The notes under the pieces: model-generated | Database searches by the model: none | Seen by the model: the letters and a program-made list of their open reading frames with translations, nothing else | What the model was told of the DNA's origin: nothing | Program-made: the position numbers and the translations under genes | Shown here: piece after piece, positions 35,761-44,418 of the stretch | Numbering within the stretch: the first letter of the stretch is position 1 | Layout of the letters: every line of letters begins with the position of its first letter | Assembly: GCF_030676955.1 (NCBI RefSeq) | Contig: NZ_JAUUUU010000001.1 | Location: forward strand, 248,001 to 312,000 | DNA: 64,000 nucleotides | Source: Porticoccus litoralis | Lineage (GTDB): Bacteria > Pseudomonadota > Gammaproteobacteria > Pseudomonadales > Porticoccaceae | Direction of reading: 5' to 3'

Positions 35761-37470
35761 ATGCTTAATGTCGAACATTTTATCCAGGATCGTTATCCCG
35801 GTTTTTACCAGCGCCACCCCAAGCTGGTACGACCCATTATCCGTGTATTGCGGATGCTGTTCCGGGAACAAAGCTTCCAGCAATTCGAACAGGACTATCC
35901 CTACCTACACGGCTTTGACTTCGTCGAACAAGTACTGGATTACTTCGACTTCCGCTACACCGTACGCGACCATGAACGCCATCGCATTCCCGCCCAAGGC
36001 CGGGTAGTCATTATCGCCAACCATCCTATCGGCTCCCTCGATGGACTGGCACTACTGAAGCTGGTAAGAGAAACACGGCCGGACGTGAAGGTGGTGGCCA
36101 ACGAACTGTTGTTTACCATCAAGCCCCTTCACAAGCTGCTGCTGCCGGTGGATAACATGGGCGGAAACACTACCCGACAGAACCTAACAGCCATCCGTGA
36201 GCACCTGGACAACGAGGGTGCCGTGATTATTTTTCCCGCCGGGGAAGTATCCCGTTTCGGACCCCAAGGCATCCGCGATGGCGAGTGGCGCAGTGGCTTT
36301 CTGCGTATGGCCATCAACAGCAAGGCGCCGGTGCTGCCGGTGTTTGTGGATGGCCGGAATTCCGCACTCTTTTACAGTGTGTCACTGCTGGTAAAACCGC
36401 TCTCCACTCTGCTGCTGGTGCGGGAAATGTTTAAGCAAGCACGCAACTGCGTGGACGTACGCATCGGTGAACCGGTCAGTTACGACAGCTACCAGCGCAT
36501 CAACGTGCCCTTGCGGGAAAAGACCAAACTTTTTAAACGCCACCTGTACCGCATCGGTCAGGACAAGAAGGGTATTTTTGGCACCGTCAGCGCCATTGCC
36601 CACCCGGAAAATCGCGCCCTGCTCCGGGATGAAGTCAAGTGCTGTGAACTGCTGGGTGAAACCGGTGACGGTAAGCAGATTTACCTGTACCGCTACCAGC
36701 CGGACTCCCTGATCATGCGAGAAGTGGGCAGGCTGCGGGAAATTGCTTTCCGTGCCGTAGGCGAAGGCACTGGCAGCCGCCGGGATATCGACGGCTACGA
36801 CCAACACTATTTCCACCTGCTACTGTGGGACGAACAGGAACTGGAAATTGCCGGGGCCTACCGATTTTGCGACGCCACCCTGAGCCTTGAACAGATGGGT
36901 AGAGAGCAGCTCTATTCCACTGAACTGTTTCACTACACCACATCAATGAAACCCTATCTGGAGCGGGGCCTGGAACTGGGCCGCAGCTTCGTCCAGCCCA
37001 AGTACTGGGGCCGACGCAGCCTCGACTACCTGTGGTACGGCATCGGTGCCTTTTTGCGCAAGAATCCCCACTACCGCTATTTGTTCGGTCCAGTGACCCT
37101 GAGCAACAGCTACCCGGAGTGGGCCATGGAGATGCTGGTATATTTCTACAGCCGCCACTACCCCAGCCTACAAAAACTGGCGGAGCCCATCCTGCCCTAT
37201 CGCATCAGCCCCGAGCGACTGGAAGAGCTGGCGGAGAAATTCCCCGGAAAAGACCAGAAGGCAGAATTCACCCAGTTGAAGAGCGAACTGGCCCATATGA
37301 ATCTGAGCGTACCCACCCTGTTCAAGCAGTACACCGAAGTCTGTGAGTTGGGCGGCGTGCAGTTTGCCGGTTTCAACATCGACCCAGCTTTTGCCAACTG
37401 TGTAGACGGTTTGATCATCGTCGACCTGGCCCGCCTCAAATCGTCGAAGCGGGAACGCTACATCGGTTGA
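35761..37470 (+). CDS. Bifunctional acyltransferase: PlsC-type plus GNAT/OlsB-type domains (OlsF-like)
   Basis: 569 residues. The N-terminal half is a lysophospholipid-type acyltransferase with NHPIGSLDG (HX5D) near residue 87, VIIFPAGEVSRFG and VLPVFVDGRNS. The C-terminal half resembles the OlsB N-acyltransferase/haemolysin-like domain (IAGAYRFCDATLSLEQMGRE, YSTELFHYTT, YLFGPVTLSNSYPEW). This layout matches OlsF, which makes ornithine lipids with both acylations in one protein. The function here is inferred from domain order. AAAGGAG lies about 13 bases before the ATG. Not evidently co-transcribed with ubiE, 122 bases later. Confidence 0.8.
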   Translation: MLNVEHFIQDRYPGFYQRHPKLVRPIIRVLRMLFREQSFQQFEQDYPYLHGFDFVEQVLDYFDFRYTVRDHERHRIPAQGRVVIIANHPIGSLDGLALLKLVRETRPDVKVVANELLFTIKPLHKLLLPVDNMGGNTTRQNLTAIREHLDNEGAVIIFPAGEVSRFGPQGIRDGEWRSGFLRMAINSKAPVLPVFVDGRNSALFYSVSLLVKPLSTLLLVREMFKQARNCVDVRIGEPVSYDSYQRINVPLREKTKLFKRHLYRIGQDKKGIFGTVSAIAHPENRALLRDEVKCCELLGETGDGKQIYLYRYQPDSLIMREVGRLREIAFRAVGEGTGSRRDIDGYDQHYFHLLLWDEQELEIAGAYRFCDATLSLEQMGREQLYSTELFHYTTSMKPYLERGLELGRSFVQPKYWGRRSLDYLWYGIGAFLRKNPHYRYLFGPVTLSNSYPEWAMEMLVYFYSRHYPSLQKLAEPILPYRISPERLEELAEKFPGKDQKAEFTQLKSELAHMNLSVPTLFKQYTEVCELGGVQFAGFNIDPAFANCVDGLIIVDLARLKSSKRERYIG

Positions 37471-37591
37471 TCCATAGCTGCCTCAACGATATTGATCCCT
37501 GTCAGGAAAACCCGCTGACGAGCCTCCCGCCAAGGGACACTCCGTCAGTGTCGGTGTACAATGTCGGCCTTTATTTATCCGGCAGCCGGCA

Positions 37592-38341
37592 ATGACTGAC
37601 AACAAGACCACCCATTTCGGTTACAAAACTGTTCCCGTCCAGGAAAAGGCCGCACGCGTGGCCGATGTCTTCCACTCTGTGGCGGCAAAATATGACCTGA
37701 TGAACGACCTGATGTCCGGGGGCATTCACCGCCTCTGGAAGCGATTTACCATTGAGATGTCCGGGGTCCGACCTGGTCAGCGCATCCTGGATATTGCCGG
37801 GGGCACCGGCGACCTGGCGGCCAGGTTTGCACGCCTGGTCGGTCCAGATGGCGAGGTGGTACTGGCGGATATCAACGACTCCATGTTGAAAATAGGCCGG
37901 GACAAGCTGATGGATCACGGCGTTGCCAGCAACGTCCGCTATGCCCAGGCGGATGCCCAGCACCTGCCCTTCGGTGATAATACGTTTGATTGCATCACTA
38001 TCGCCTTTGGTCTGCGCAACGTGACCGACAAGGATCTGGCCTTGCGTTCCATGCTGCGGGTGCTGAAACCAGGTGGCCGCTTGCTGGTGCTGGAGTTTTC
38101 CAAACCCACCAGCAATCTGCTCGGAAAAGCCTACGACTTCTACTCGTTTAACCTGTTACCCCGCATGGGCAAACTGGTGGCCAACGATGCTGAAAGCTAT
38201 CAGTACCTGGCGGAATCCATTCGCATGCACCCGGACCAGCCAACCCTCAAGGGCATGATGCAAGAGGCAGGGTTTACCAATTGTGAATACCACAACATGA
38301 CCGGCGGCATTGTTGCCCTGCACCGGGGCTTCAAACCCTGA
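37592..38341 (+). CDS. ubiE: Ubiquinone/menaquinone C-methyltransferase
   Basis: 249 residues. THFGYKTVPVQEKAARVADV at the start is the UbiE signature; SAM binding is shown by ILDIAGGTGDLAARFA at about 67–82 and AFGLRNVTDKD. It methylates C2 of the quinone ring with SAM. Its stop overlaps the ubiJ start by one base (TGATG). Confidence 0.97.
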   Translation: MTDNKTTHFGYKTVPVQEKAARVADVFHSVAAKYDLMNDLMSGGIHRLWKRFTIEMSGVRPGQRILDIAGGTGDLAARFARLVGPDGEVVLADINDSMLKIGRDKLMDHGVASNVRYAQADAQHLPFGDNTFDCITIAFGLRNVTDKDLALRSMLRVLKPGGRLLVLEFSKPTSNLLGKAYDFYSFNLLPRMGKLVANDAESYQYLAESIRMHPDQPTLKGMMQEAGFTNCEYHNMTGGIVALHRGFKP

Positions 38342-39003
38342 TGTTTGATTTCCTGAAACAGAACCCCCTGTCGGCTCTGCACAGCAGTGCACTGATGGCT
38401 GTGGAAACCGCCATTAACAACGCACTGGCCTACGACCCGGCAACGCTGCAGTCCATTGCCTGTCTGGCGGGCAAGGTACTCACTGTCGAATGTACGCTGC
38501 CCCCGCTGACGTTCCACATCATTCATACCGAACAGGGAATAAGCCTGATGTCCCACTATGAGGGCACGGCGGATACGACCCTGAAAGGCTCTGCACTGTC
38601 ATTGGCGGCGCTGGCGGTGGACGGACAGGATCGGGTATCGTTTTATGGCACCGGGGTGGAGGTACGTGGCGACCACGACCTACTCAGGGAAATTCGCAGG
38701 ATCTTTGCAAACCTCGAGGTGGACTGGGAGGCGGCCCTGGCCAAGTTGATCGGCGATGTGCCGGCACACCTCGTAGGGGAATCCCTGCGCAGCGCTGCCA
38801 ACTGGCAAAAACAGGCCGCCGAGCGTGCCGGCAGTGCCGCAGCAGCTTTCAGCCAGGAAGAGGCCAAGCTCACACCCGGCCGCGCGGAAATGACGCATTT
38901 CAGTCAAAAAGTAAAACTACTGTCCGAAGATACAGACCGACTGGCAGCCCACATCAACCGGCTGAAGGTCCGTCTAGACCAACGCGATGGCGAAACAGGC
39001 TGA
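38341..39003 (+). CDS. ubiJ: Ubiquinone biosynthesis accessory factor UbiJ
   Basis: 220 residues with an SCP2 lipid-binding domain (about 10–115: CLAGKVLTVECTLPPLTFHI, ADTTLKGSALSLAALAVDGQ) and a C-terminal coiled region ending in AAHINRLKVRLDQR. UbiJ helps to build the Ubi enzyme complex and bind its lipid intermediates. Coupled to ubiE by a one-base overlap; ubiB starts 2 bases after its stop. Confidence 0.93.
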   Translation: MFDFLKQNPLSALHSSALMAVETAINNALAYDPATLQSIACLAGKVLTVECTLPPLTFHIIHTEQGISLMSHYEGTADTTLKGSALSLAALAVDGQDRVSFYGTGVEVRGDHDLLREIRRIFANLEVDWEAALAKLIGDVPAHLVGESLRSAANWQKQAAERAGSAAAAFSQEEAKLTPGRAEMTHFSQKVKLLSEDTDRLAAHINRLKVRLDQRDGETG

Positions 39004-39005
39004 TC

Positions 39006-40616
39006 ATGTCCCGTATTCACCGACTCAGCACCATCCTGCGCACGGTTACCCGCTACCGTTTGGACCTGTTTTTTGACAGAGACAAATTACCCCGCAGTGC
39101 ACGCCTGCTACTTGCCGGCACCCGCCTGCTGCCACAGCCTTCAGCTCCCCGGGGTGAACGGCTACGAAAAGCACTGGAAGACCTCGGCCCGATCTTCATC
39201 AAGTTTGGTCAACTACTCTCCACCCGACCTGACCTGATTCCACCCGATATCTGCAGTGAACTGGACAAGCTGCAGGACAATGTGCCGCCCTTTGACAAGG
39301 CCCATTTTGTCGCCATTGTCGAAGAGGCGCTGGGAGACAGCATTGACAATCTGTTTCTGCAGTTTGACCGCGAACCCCTGGCCTCTGCCTCAGTGGCACA
39401 GGTACATGCGGCGGTGCTTCCCAATGGCCGAGAAGTGGTGGTCAAGGCCATTCGTCCTGGTATCGAAAAAGTCATCGAACAGGACATCAAACTGCTGTTC
39501 ACCATTGCTCGCTGGCTGGAAAAAAACACCATTGATGGCCGACGCATGCGCCTCATGGAAGTAGTCAGCGATTACAAAAATACCATTTTTGATGAGCTGA
39601 ACCTGCAACGTGAAGGTGCCAACGCCTCACTGTTAAGACGCAATTTTGAAGGTTCTCCCCTGCTCTACGTGCCGGAAGTGTTCTGGTCTCACACCAATGA
39701 AAAAGTACTGGTGATGGAGCGTATCTACGCCACCCCGGTAACCGACGTCAGCACTCTCCAACAGCAGCAGACCAATTTCAAAACCCTGGCGGAACGTGGG
39801 GTAGAAATTTTCTTCACCCAAGTGTTTGAACACAATTTCTTTCATGCTGATATGCATCCGGGCAATATCTTTGTCGATGCCAAAAATCCGCAACAGCCCC
39901 GCTACCTGGCAGTGGACTGCGCCATCATGGGCACCCTCACTGAAGCGGACCAGTACTACCTGGCCCGTAATCTGCTGGCCATTTTCCGGCGCGACTACCA
40001 GCAAGTAGCCGAACTGCACGTCCTCTCCGGCTGGGTGCCGGAAGGTACCAATACCGGGGAATTTACCGCGGCCATCCGCACAGTTTGCGAACCCATTTTT
40101 GAACGCCCGTTGCGGGAAATATCCTTCGGACAGCTGCTGGTCAGCCTGTTCCGCACCGCCCGCCGCTTTGACATGGAGGTGCAGCCCTCACTGGTGCTGT
40201 TACAAAAAACCCTGTTGAATATCGAAGGTCTGGGACGGCAGCTCTACCCCGATCTCGACCTATGGGCCACAGCCCACCCTTTCCTGGAGCGTTGGCTGAA
40301 AGAACGCTTCCAACCCAATGCACTAGTGGAGCAATTCAAGCGTCACGGTCCGGAATGGCTGGAACAATTTCCCCAGGTGCCACAATTGATCTTCCAGACA
40401 TTAGAACGGTTGCAGGCCAAGGAAAATGCCCCATCAACACCCCCGATATCGCGCCCGGACAACTGCAAATCGCCCTGGCGACTGTGGGCTGGTGCTGCCC
40501 TGGTGGGCATCGGGCTTGGCAGCGCATTTCCTCAGTGGCTGGACCAACTGCAACAGATGCCAACCGGTAGTCTGCTAATCGCCAGCGTAGGCATAGTCCT
40601 TTTACTATTCAGGTAA
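39006..40616 (+). CDS. ubiB: Ubiquinone biosynthesis ATPase UbiB
   Basis: 536 residues. Protein-kinase-like: KFGQLLSTRPDLIP (KxGQ motif) at about 62–75, the Ala-rich loop SASVAQVHAA, FFHADMHPGNIFV and AVDCAIMG. Two C-terminal membrane helices (LWAGAALVGIGLGSAF, LLIASVGIVLLLF) anchor it. UbiB is an ATPase thought to move CoQ precursors. Last gene of ubiE–ubiJ–ubiB. Confidence 0.97.
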   Translation: MSRIHRLSTILRTVTRYRLDLFFDRDKLPRSARLLLAGTRLLPQPSAPRGERLRKALEDLGPIFIKFGQLLSTRPDLIPPDICSELDKLQDNVPPFDKAHFVAIVEEALGDSIDNLFLQFDREPLASASVAQVHAAVLPNGREVVVKAIRPGIEKVIEQDIKLLFTIARWLEKNTIDGRRMRLMEVVSDYKNTIFDELNLQREGANASLLRRNFEGSPLLYVPEVFWSHTNEKVLVMERIYATPVTDVSTLQQQQTNFKTLAERGVEIFFTQVFEHNFFHADMHPGNIFVDAKNPQQPRYLAVDCAIMGTLTEADQYYLARNLLAIFRRDYQQVAELHVLSGWVPEGTNTGEFTAAIRTVCEPIFERPLREISFGQLLVSLFRTARRFDMEVQPSLVLLQKTLLNIEGLGRQLYPDLDLWATAHPFLERWLKERFQPNALVEQFKRHGPEWLEQFPQVPQLIFQTLERLQAKENAPSTPPISRPDNCKSPWRLWAGAALVGIGLGSAFPQWLDQLQQMPTGSLLIASVGIVLLLFR

Positions 40617-40669
40617 ACACCTGAAACTCTGTATTGCCGATGCGTATTGAACTGTCATAATGGCCCCCT

Positions 40670-41053
40670 ATGACCGACTTTCTTGATGACATTGCCTGGA
40701 ATGAAGATGGCCTGCTACCGGCAGTAGCCCAGGACGCCAAATCCGGTCGTATTTTGATGGTCGCCTGGATGAACCGTGAAGCATTGAGCCTGACGGCCAA
40801 AGAACAGCGCGCCGTGTACTGGTCTCGATCCCGGCAAAAATTGTGGCGCAAGGGTGAAGAGTCAGGCCATGTGCAGACCGTCAGTGAGATTCGCCTCGAC
40901 TGCGATGGTGATGTCATTGTTCTGCAAATCGAGCAGTTGGGCGGCATAGCCTGCCACACTGGTCGAGAATCATGCTTTTATAGGGTGCTCAAAGATGGTC
41001 AGTGGCACACCGTTGACCCGGTACTGAAAGATCCCGGAGAAATCTACTCATGA
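40670..41053 (+). CDS. hisI: Phosphoribosyl-AMP cyclohydrolase
   Basis: 127 residues. MVAWMNREAL and YWSRSRQKLWRKGEESGH are the family signatures; metal ligands are in RLDCDGD and ACHTGRESCFYR. It opens the purine ring of PR-AMP, step three of histidine synthesis. The stop overlaps the hisE start (ATGA). Confidence 0.97.
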   Translation: MTDFLDDIAWNEDGLLPAVAQDAKSGRILMVAWMNREALSLTAKEQRAVYWSRSRQKLWRKGEESGHVQTVSEIRLDCDGDVIVLQIEQLGGIACHTGRESCFYRVLKDGQWHTVDPVLKDPGEIYS

Positions 41054-41376
41054 ACGATGTACTGGAGAAACTCACCCAGGTTCTGGAAGACCGCAAGCAG
41101 GCCTCACCCGATGAATCCTATGTGGCCAGCCTGCACGAAAAAGGGCTAAACAAGATTCTTGAAAAAGTCGGTGAGGAAGCGGTGGAAACCATTCTTGCCG
41201 CACGGGATGTCGCTCAGGGAGCAGACGCCTCCAAACTCATCTACGAAACTGCAGATTTGTGGTTTCACTCACTGGTGATGCTTTCGCACTTGGGCGAAAA
41301 TGCCGATTCGGTACTCCGTGAGCTGGAGCGCCGTTTCAATTTGTCCGGTCTGGAAGAAAAAGCCAGCCGGGGTTGA
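41050..41376 (+). CDS. hisE: Phosphoribosyl-ATP pyrophosphatase
   Basis: 108 residues of the MazG-like HisE type: SYVASLHEKGLNKILEKVGE, EAVETILAARD, ETADLWFHSLVMLSH. It converts PR-ATP to PR-AMP, step two of histidine synthesis. Overlaps hisI by 4 bases and leads into tatABC, as in Pseudomonas, where hisI and hisE are also separate genes. Confidence 0.97.
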   Translation: MNDVLEKLTQVLEDRKQASPDESYVASLHEKGLNKILEKVGEEAVETILAARDVAQGADASKLIYETADLWFHSLVMLSHLGENADSVLRELERRFNLSGLEEKASRG

Positions 41377-41402
41377 CCAATTCGACGTAGGGGTAAATCT
41401 AT

Positions 41403-41618
41403 ATGGGTTTTGGCTGGCAGGAACTGTTGATTATTCTGGTGATCGTTGCTCTCATCTTCGGCACCAAAAAACTGAAGAACTTCGGCTCTGACCTTGGGGG
41501 TGCCGTTAAAGGCTTCAAGGACTCCGTGTCCAGTGACGGTGCGGATGCTGCCGGGGACAAACCCGCGGAGAATGAAACTGACGAAGTAAAAGACGTCAAA
41601 AAAGGCTCTTCGGAATGA
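41403..41618 (+). CDS. tatA: Sec-independent translocase protein TatA
   Basis: 71 residues: an N-terminal helix FGWQELLIILVIVALIFGTK, the FGTKKLKNFGSDLGGAVKGF amphipathic helix, and an acidic tail. TatA forms the pore for folded twin-arginine substrates. Starts 26 bases after hisE. Confidence 0.96.
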   Translation: MGFGWQELLIILVIVALIFGTKKLKNFGSDLGGAVKGFKDSVSSDGADAAGDKPAENETDEVKDVKKGSSE

Positions 41619-41665
41619 CCCTCCCCCAGGCGCACGATGGCTCACTCCGAGCCGGTGACTGAGCC

Positions 41666-42010
41666 ATGTTTGATATCGGTTTCTCCGAACTGTTACTGAT
41701 TGCAGCAGTGGCCTTAGTGGTGATGGGACCACAGCGCCTGCCCCAGGCCATGCGTACCCTCGCTCTGTGGTGGGGACGTGCCCGCCAGATGTTTGGCAAC
41801 CTGCGACGGGACCTTGAAAACGAAGTGGGCATGGATGACATTCGCCGCCAGCTTCACAACGAAAAAATTCTTCGAGAACTCAAAGAAAGTACCGAGGCGT
41901 TCGAACGCTCCAAGGCCACTACTTTGGAAGATGTCTCTTCCAGCCCAGAAGGCAATGAAAACTCGACATCACCCAACGACAGCGAGACACCCCAGCAGGA
42001 TCAGAAATGA
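41666..42010 (+). CDS. tatB: Sec-independent translocase protein TatB
   Basis: 114 residues: MFDIGFSELLLIAAVALVVM membrane helix with the conserved Glu, GPQRLPQAMRTLALWWGRAR, then a long amphipathic helix and a polar tail. TatB forms the receptor with TatC. The stop overlaps the tatC start (ATGA). Confidence 0.96.
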   Translation: MFDIGFSELLLIAAVALVVMGPQRLPQAMRTLALWWGRARQMFGNLRRDLENEVGMDDIRRQLHNEKILRELKESTEAFERSKATTLEDVSSSPEGNENSTSPNDSETPQQDQK

Positions 42011-42804
42011 GTAACGAGGAATTGCTCAACCAGCCCTTTATCGACCATATCATCGAACTGCGAAATCGCCTGGTACGTTGCCTGGTAGTGATTCTGCTGA
42101 TTTTCGTCGGCTTATTTGCCTTTAGCAATGATCTTTACCTCTACATTTCCGAGCCGCTACGTGTACATCTGCCGGAATCGTCCACCATGATCGCCACCGA
42201 TGTGGCCTCCCCTTTCCTGACCCCCTTCAAGTTGACCATGGTGTTATCCCTATTCGCCGCCATGCCCTTTATCCTTTACCAGGTATGGGCTTTTGTCGCC
42301 CCGGGGCTATACCGAAAAGAAAAGATAATTGTGCTACCACTGTTCTTTTCCAGCGTAGCGCTCTTCTATGGCGGGATGGCATTTGCCTATTACGTAGTAT
42401 TTCCACTGGTATTTATGTTCTTCACCAGTATCGGTCCCGAAGGTGTTGCGGTGATGACCGATATTCGCAGCTACCTGGATTTTGTCCTGAAACTGTTTTT
42501 TGCCTTCGGTATCAGTTTTGAAATCCCCATCGGAGTCGTCATTCTCTCCTGGGTAGGAGCGATTGAGCCCGACAAACTGGCCGGTAAACGCCCTTACGTA
42601 TTTGTGGTCTGCTTCGTGTTCGGCATGCTGCTGACACCACCAGACGTGCTTTCCCAAACACTGCTGGCTGTGCCCATGTGGCTACTGTTTGAAATCGGTA
42701 TTTTCTTTGGGCGGATGGTGTACAACCCGCCAGAGGAAACTGCAGACACCGAATTGGCAATGCCAAGATCTGGGGACCAAGGATCACCCAGGGTGAAGAA
42801 ATAG
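42007..42804 (+). CDS. tatC: Sec-independent translocase protein TatC
   Basis: 265 residues, six membrane helices. PFIDHIIELRNRLVRCLVVI at the start, ALFYGGMAFAYYVVFPLVF, FGISFEIPIGVVILSWVG and VVCFVFGMLLTPPDVLSQTL. It recognises the twin-arginine signal. Convergent with the thiamine operon; no strong terminator was seen in the 49-base gap. Confidence 0.97.
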   Translation: MSNEELLNQPFIDHIIELRNRLVRCLVVILLIFVGLFAFSNDLYLYISEPLRVHLPESSTMIATDVASPFLTPFKLTMVLSLFAAMPFILYQVWAFVAPGLYRKEKIIVLPLFFSSVALFYGGMAFAYYVVFPLVFMFFTSIGPEGVAVMTDIRSYLDFVLKLFFAFGISFEIPIGVVILSWVGAIEPDKLAGKRPYVFVVCFVFGMLLTPPDVLSQTLLAVPMWLLFEIGIFFGRMVYNPPEETADTELAMPRSGDQGSPRVKK

Positions 42805-42853
42805 CCCAGGCGGTTAACTACATGCTGAGCCAGTTACCGTCTGATTCGTGATC

Positions 42854-43600
42854 TCAAACGGTATTGATAAGCTGGTTCTGGACCGCCTGCCACAGGCGGT
42901 CCATGGCCTGCTGCAACTCATAGACCTTTTCGGTATCGGGGTGTGGAAAATCACGACCGTACAGGCGCACTCCATCCATGGCGGGGTGTCCCCAGCCGGC
43001 ATACTCCCAATCCAATAACACCAGACCTCGTTCCGTCTCAACAATATTTTCCGGCACCAGGTCGTGATGGCTGATCACCGGTTGCCAGTCTCCCTCATCC
43101 AGGGTTGCTGCCAATGCCACAACTGCAGCCCCATCCGGGAATGTATCCTCCAATTGCTGAAGGTAATTCTCGCAGTGCACCCGATAGCTGAATCGGGGCA
43201 TGTATGCAGTAAATGTAATACCCTGCAGACGTTCTATTAACCGTGCCAATCGGCGCCTCAGGCCGGGTTGTTGCAAGGAATCTCTATGCCACTGCCTGCC
43301 ATCGACAAACTCCGTGACCAGCACCTCCTGTGAGGCAAACCAGATGCGGGGAACACATTCCAGGCTTTGCAATAACCGCAGCAGGCTCAGCTCTCGCTCC
43401 CGGTCAATGCCGAGGTTTGTACTATTGTGCGCATTGATACGCACCACTCCCAAGTGCGCACCACATTCCACCAGAAAGCTCTGATTGGTTCGCCCACCCT
43501 GAAGCGCTCTTATTAATCTAGGCTTGGCCGGCAAAGGTACCTGCCAGCGTTGCCAGTCAGACAGCGTCCGCTGGAGTTTCCTGTTGATATTGTCCGAAAT
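42854..43600 (-). CDS. Phosphotransferase (choline/aminoglycoside kinase fold), probable thiamine kinase
   Basis: About 248 residues. GGRTNQSFLVECG begins the kinase N-lobe; VLVTEFVDGRQW follows; the catalytic region is VISHHDLVPENIVE and the metal-binding part VLLDWEYAGWGHPAMDGVRL. This is the choline kinase/ThiK-like fold. The operon has a TPP riboswitch, a YkoF-like protein and a PnuT-like permease, so thiamine phosphorylation is the best guess. No ATG, GTG or TTG lies near the expected start. GGAG (43612–43609) stands 8 bases before an ATT at 43600, used here; the TTG at 43714 would add an unlikely extension inside the permease gene. Confidence 0.8.
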   Translation of the reverse strand: MSDNINRKLQRTLSDWQRWQVPLPAKPRLIRALQGGRTNQSFLVECGAHLGVVRINAHNSTNLGIDRERELSLLRLLQSLECVPRIWFASQEVLVTEFVDGRQWHRDSLQQPGLRRRLARLIERLQGITFTAYMPRFSYRVHCENYLQQLEDTFPDGAAVVALAATLDEGDWQPVISHHDLVPENIVETERGLVLLDWEYAGWGHPAMDGVRLYGRDFPHPDTEKVYELQQAMDRLWQAVQNQLINTV

Positions 43601-44156
43601 AATGTTTTCTCCAGGTGAAGTAACCGATGACCACCAGCACCAGGTAAATGGCAAACAGCGCCGCTGTGAAAAACAGCGCCCGGTCCAGATAGAGGTAAAT
43701 AGAAACCCCGTCAACGATGATCCAGTACAACCAGTTTTCGAGTATTTTTTTTGCCACCATATAGGTGGTCAGGACACTGCCCCAGGTCGTAAAAGAGTCC
43801 AGATACGGCCACTGGGCGTCGGTATTTATCTTCAACAGGTAGCCCGAAATGGCGGACAACAGCAGCACCCCCAGCAGCGCAAAGAGGTGATGGCGCATCC
43901 GCCAGCTGGAAATGGCCAGACCGCGGTGATTTTTTCCTCCCCGCTGCCACTGGTACCAGCCATAAACGGCCATGACCAGATAATAGACATTAAGCAGGGA
44001 GTCCATATAGAGCTTCACCCCGCCAAAAATCCAGATATAGATCGCCGTACCAAAAAAGGCACAATACCAGCAGAGGCTGTTCTCACGCATGGCCAACACC
44101 AGGTAGGCCAGTGACAAAAGTGCCGCGGCAAGCTCCAGATTCAGCCAGGGCGGCAC
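43557..44156 (-). CDS. pnuT: PnuT/PnuC-type vitamin permease, probably for thiamine
   Basis: 199 residues, about seven membrane helices. LELAAALLSLAYLVLAMREN, WYCAFFGTAIYIWIFGG, LNVYYLVMAVYGWYQWQRGG are the PnuC family signatures. PnuC proteins move nicotinamide riboside; TPP-riboswitch-linked members (PnuT) are proposed to move thiamine by facilitated diffusion with trapping by phosphorylation. GTG start, one base after the YkoF-like stop. The 3' end overlaps the kinase reading frame. Confidence 0.85.
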   Translation of the reverse strand: MPPWLNLELAAALLSLAYLVLAMRENSLCWYCAFFGTAIYIWIFGGVKLYMDSLLNVYYLVMAVYGWYQWQRGGKNHRGLAISSWRMRHHLFALLGVLLLSAISGYLLKINTDAQWPYLDSFTTWGSVLTTYMVAKKILENWLYWIIVDGVSIYLYLDRALFFTAALFAIYLVLVVIGYFTWRKHYFGQYQQETPADAV

Positions 44157-44157
44157 C

Positions 44158-44406
44158 CTAGAGTGCCTCGTAACCGGGGATGACTTTCATCACGTAAACC
44201 GCCATGCCGTATTCTTCGCGACATGCCGCAATCGTATCCTGCACTGCCTGCATGGCCAGCTGGTACTCCCCCTGCACCACCGTGGAGGTTGGGAATGTCT
44301 CCACGGTCAACCCGGGGATGGTATTAATTTTCTCAATAAACCCGCGAATGGGAGGAATAAATTCCTCCCGGTTCGGGTACATGCTGACATCAATGGTGAC
44401 TTGCAT
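44158..44406 (-). CDS. YkoF/MTH1187-like thiamine-binding protein
   Basis: 82 residues from the ATG at 44406, with GGAGG 8 bases upstream; an ATG six bases earlier is too close to it. VTIDVSMYPNREEFIPPIRG and VETFPTSTVVQGEYQLAMQA are the family pattern (ferredoxin-like fold that binds thiamine or its pyrimidine). Single-domain form. It starts 12 bases after the TonB receptor stop, in the TPP-controlled operon. Confidence 0.87.
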   Translation of the reverse strand: MQVTIDVSMYPNREEFIPPIRGFIEKINTIPGLTVETFPTSTVVQGEYQLAMQAVQDTIAACREEYGMAVYVMKVIPGYEAL

Positions 44407-44418
44407 GTGCATTCCCTC

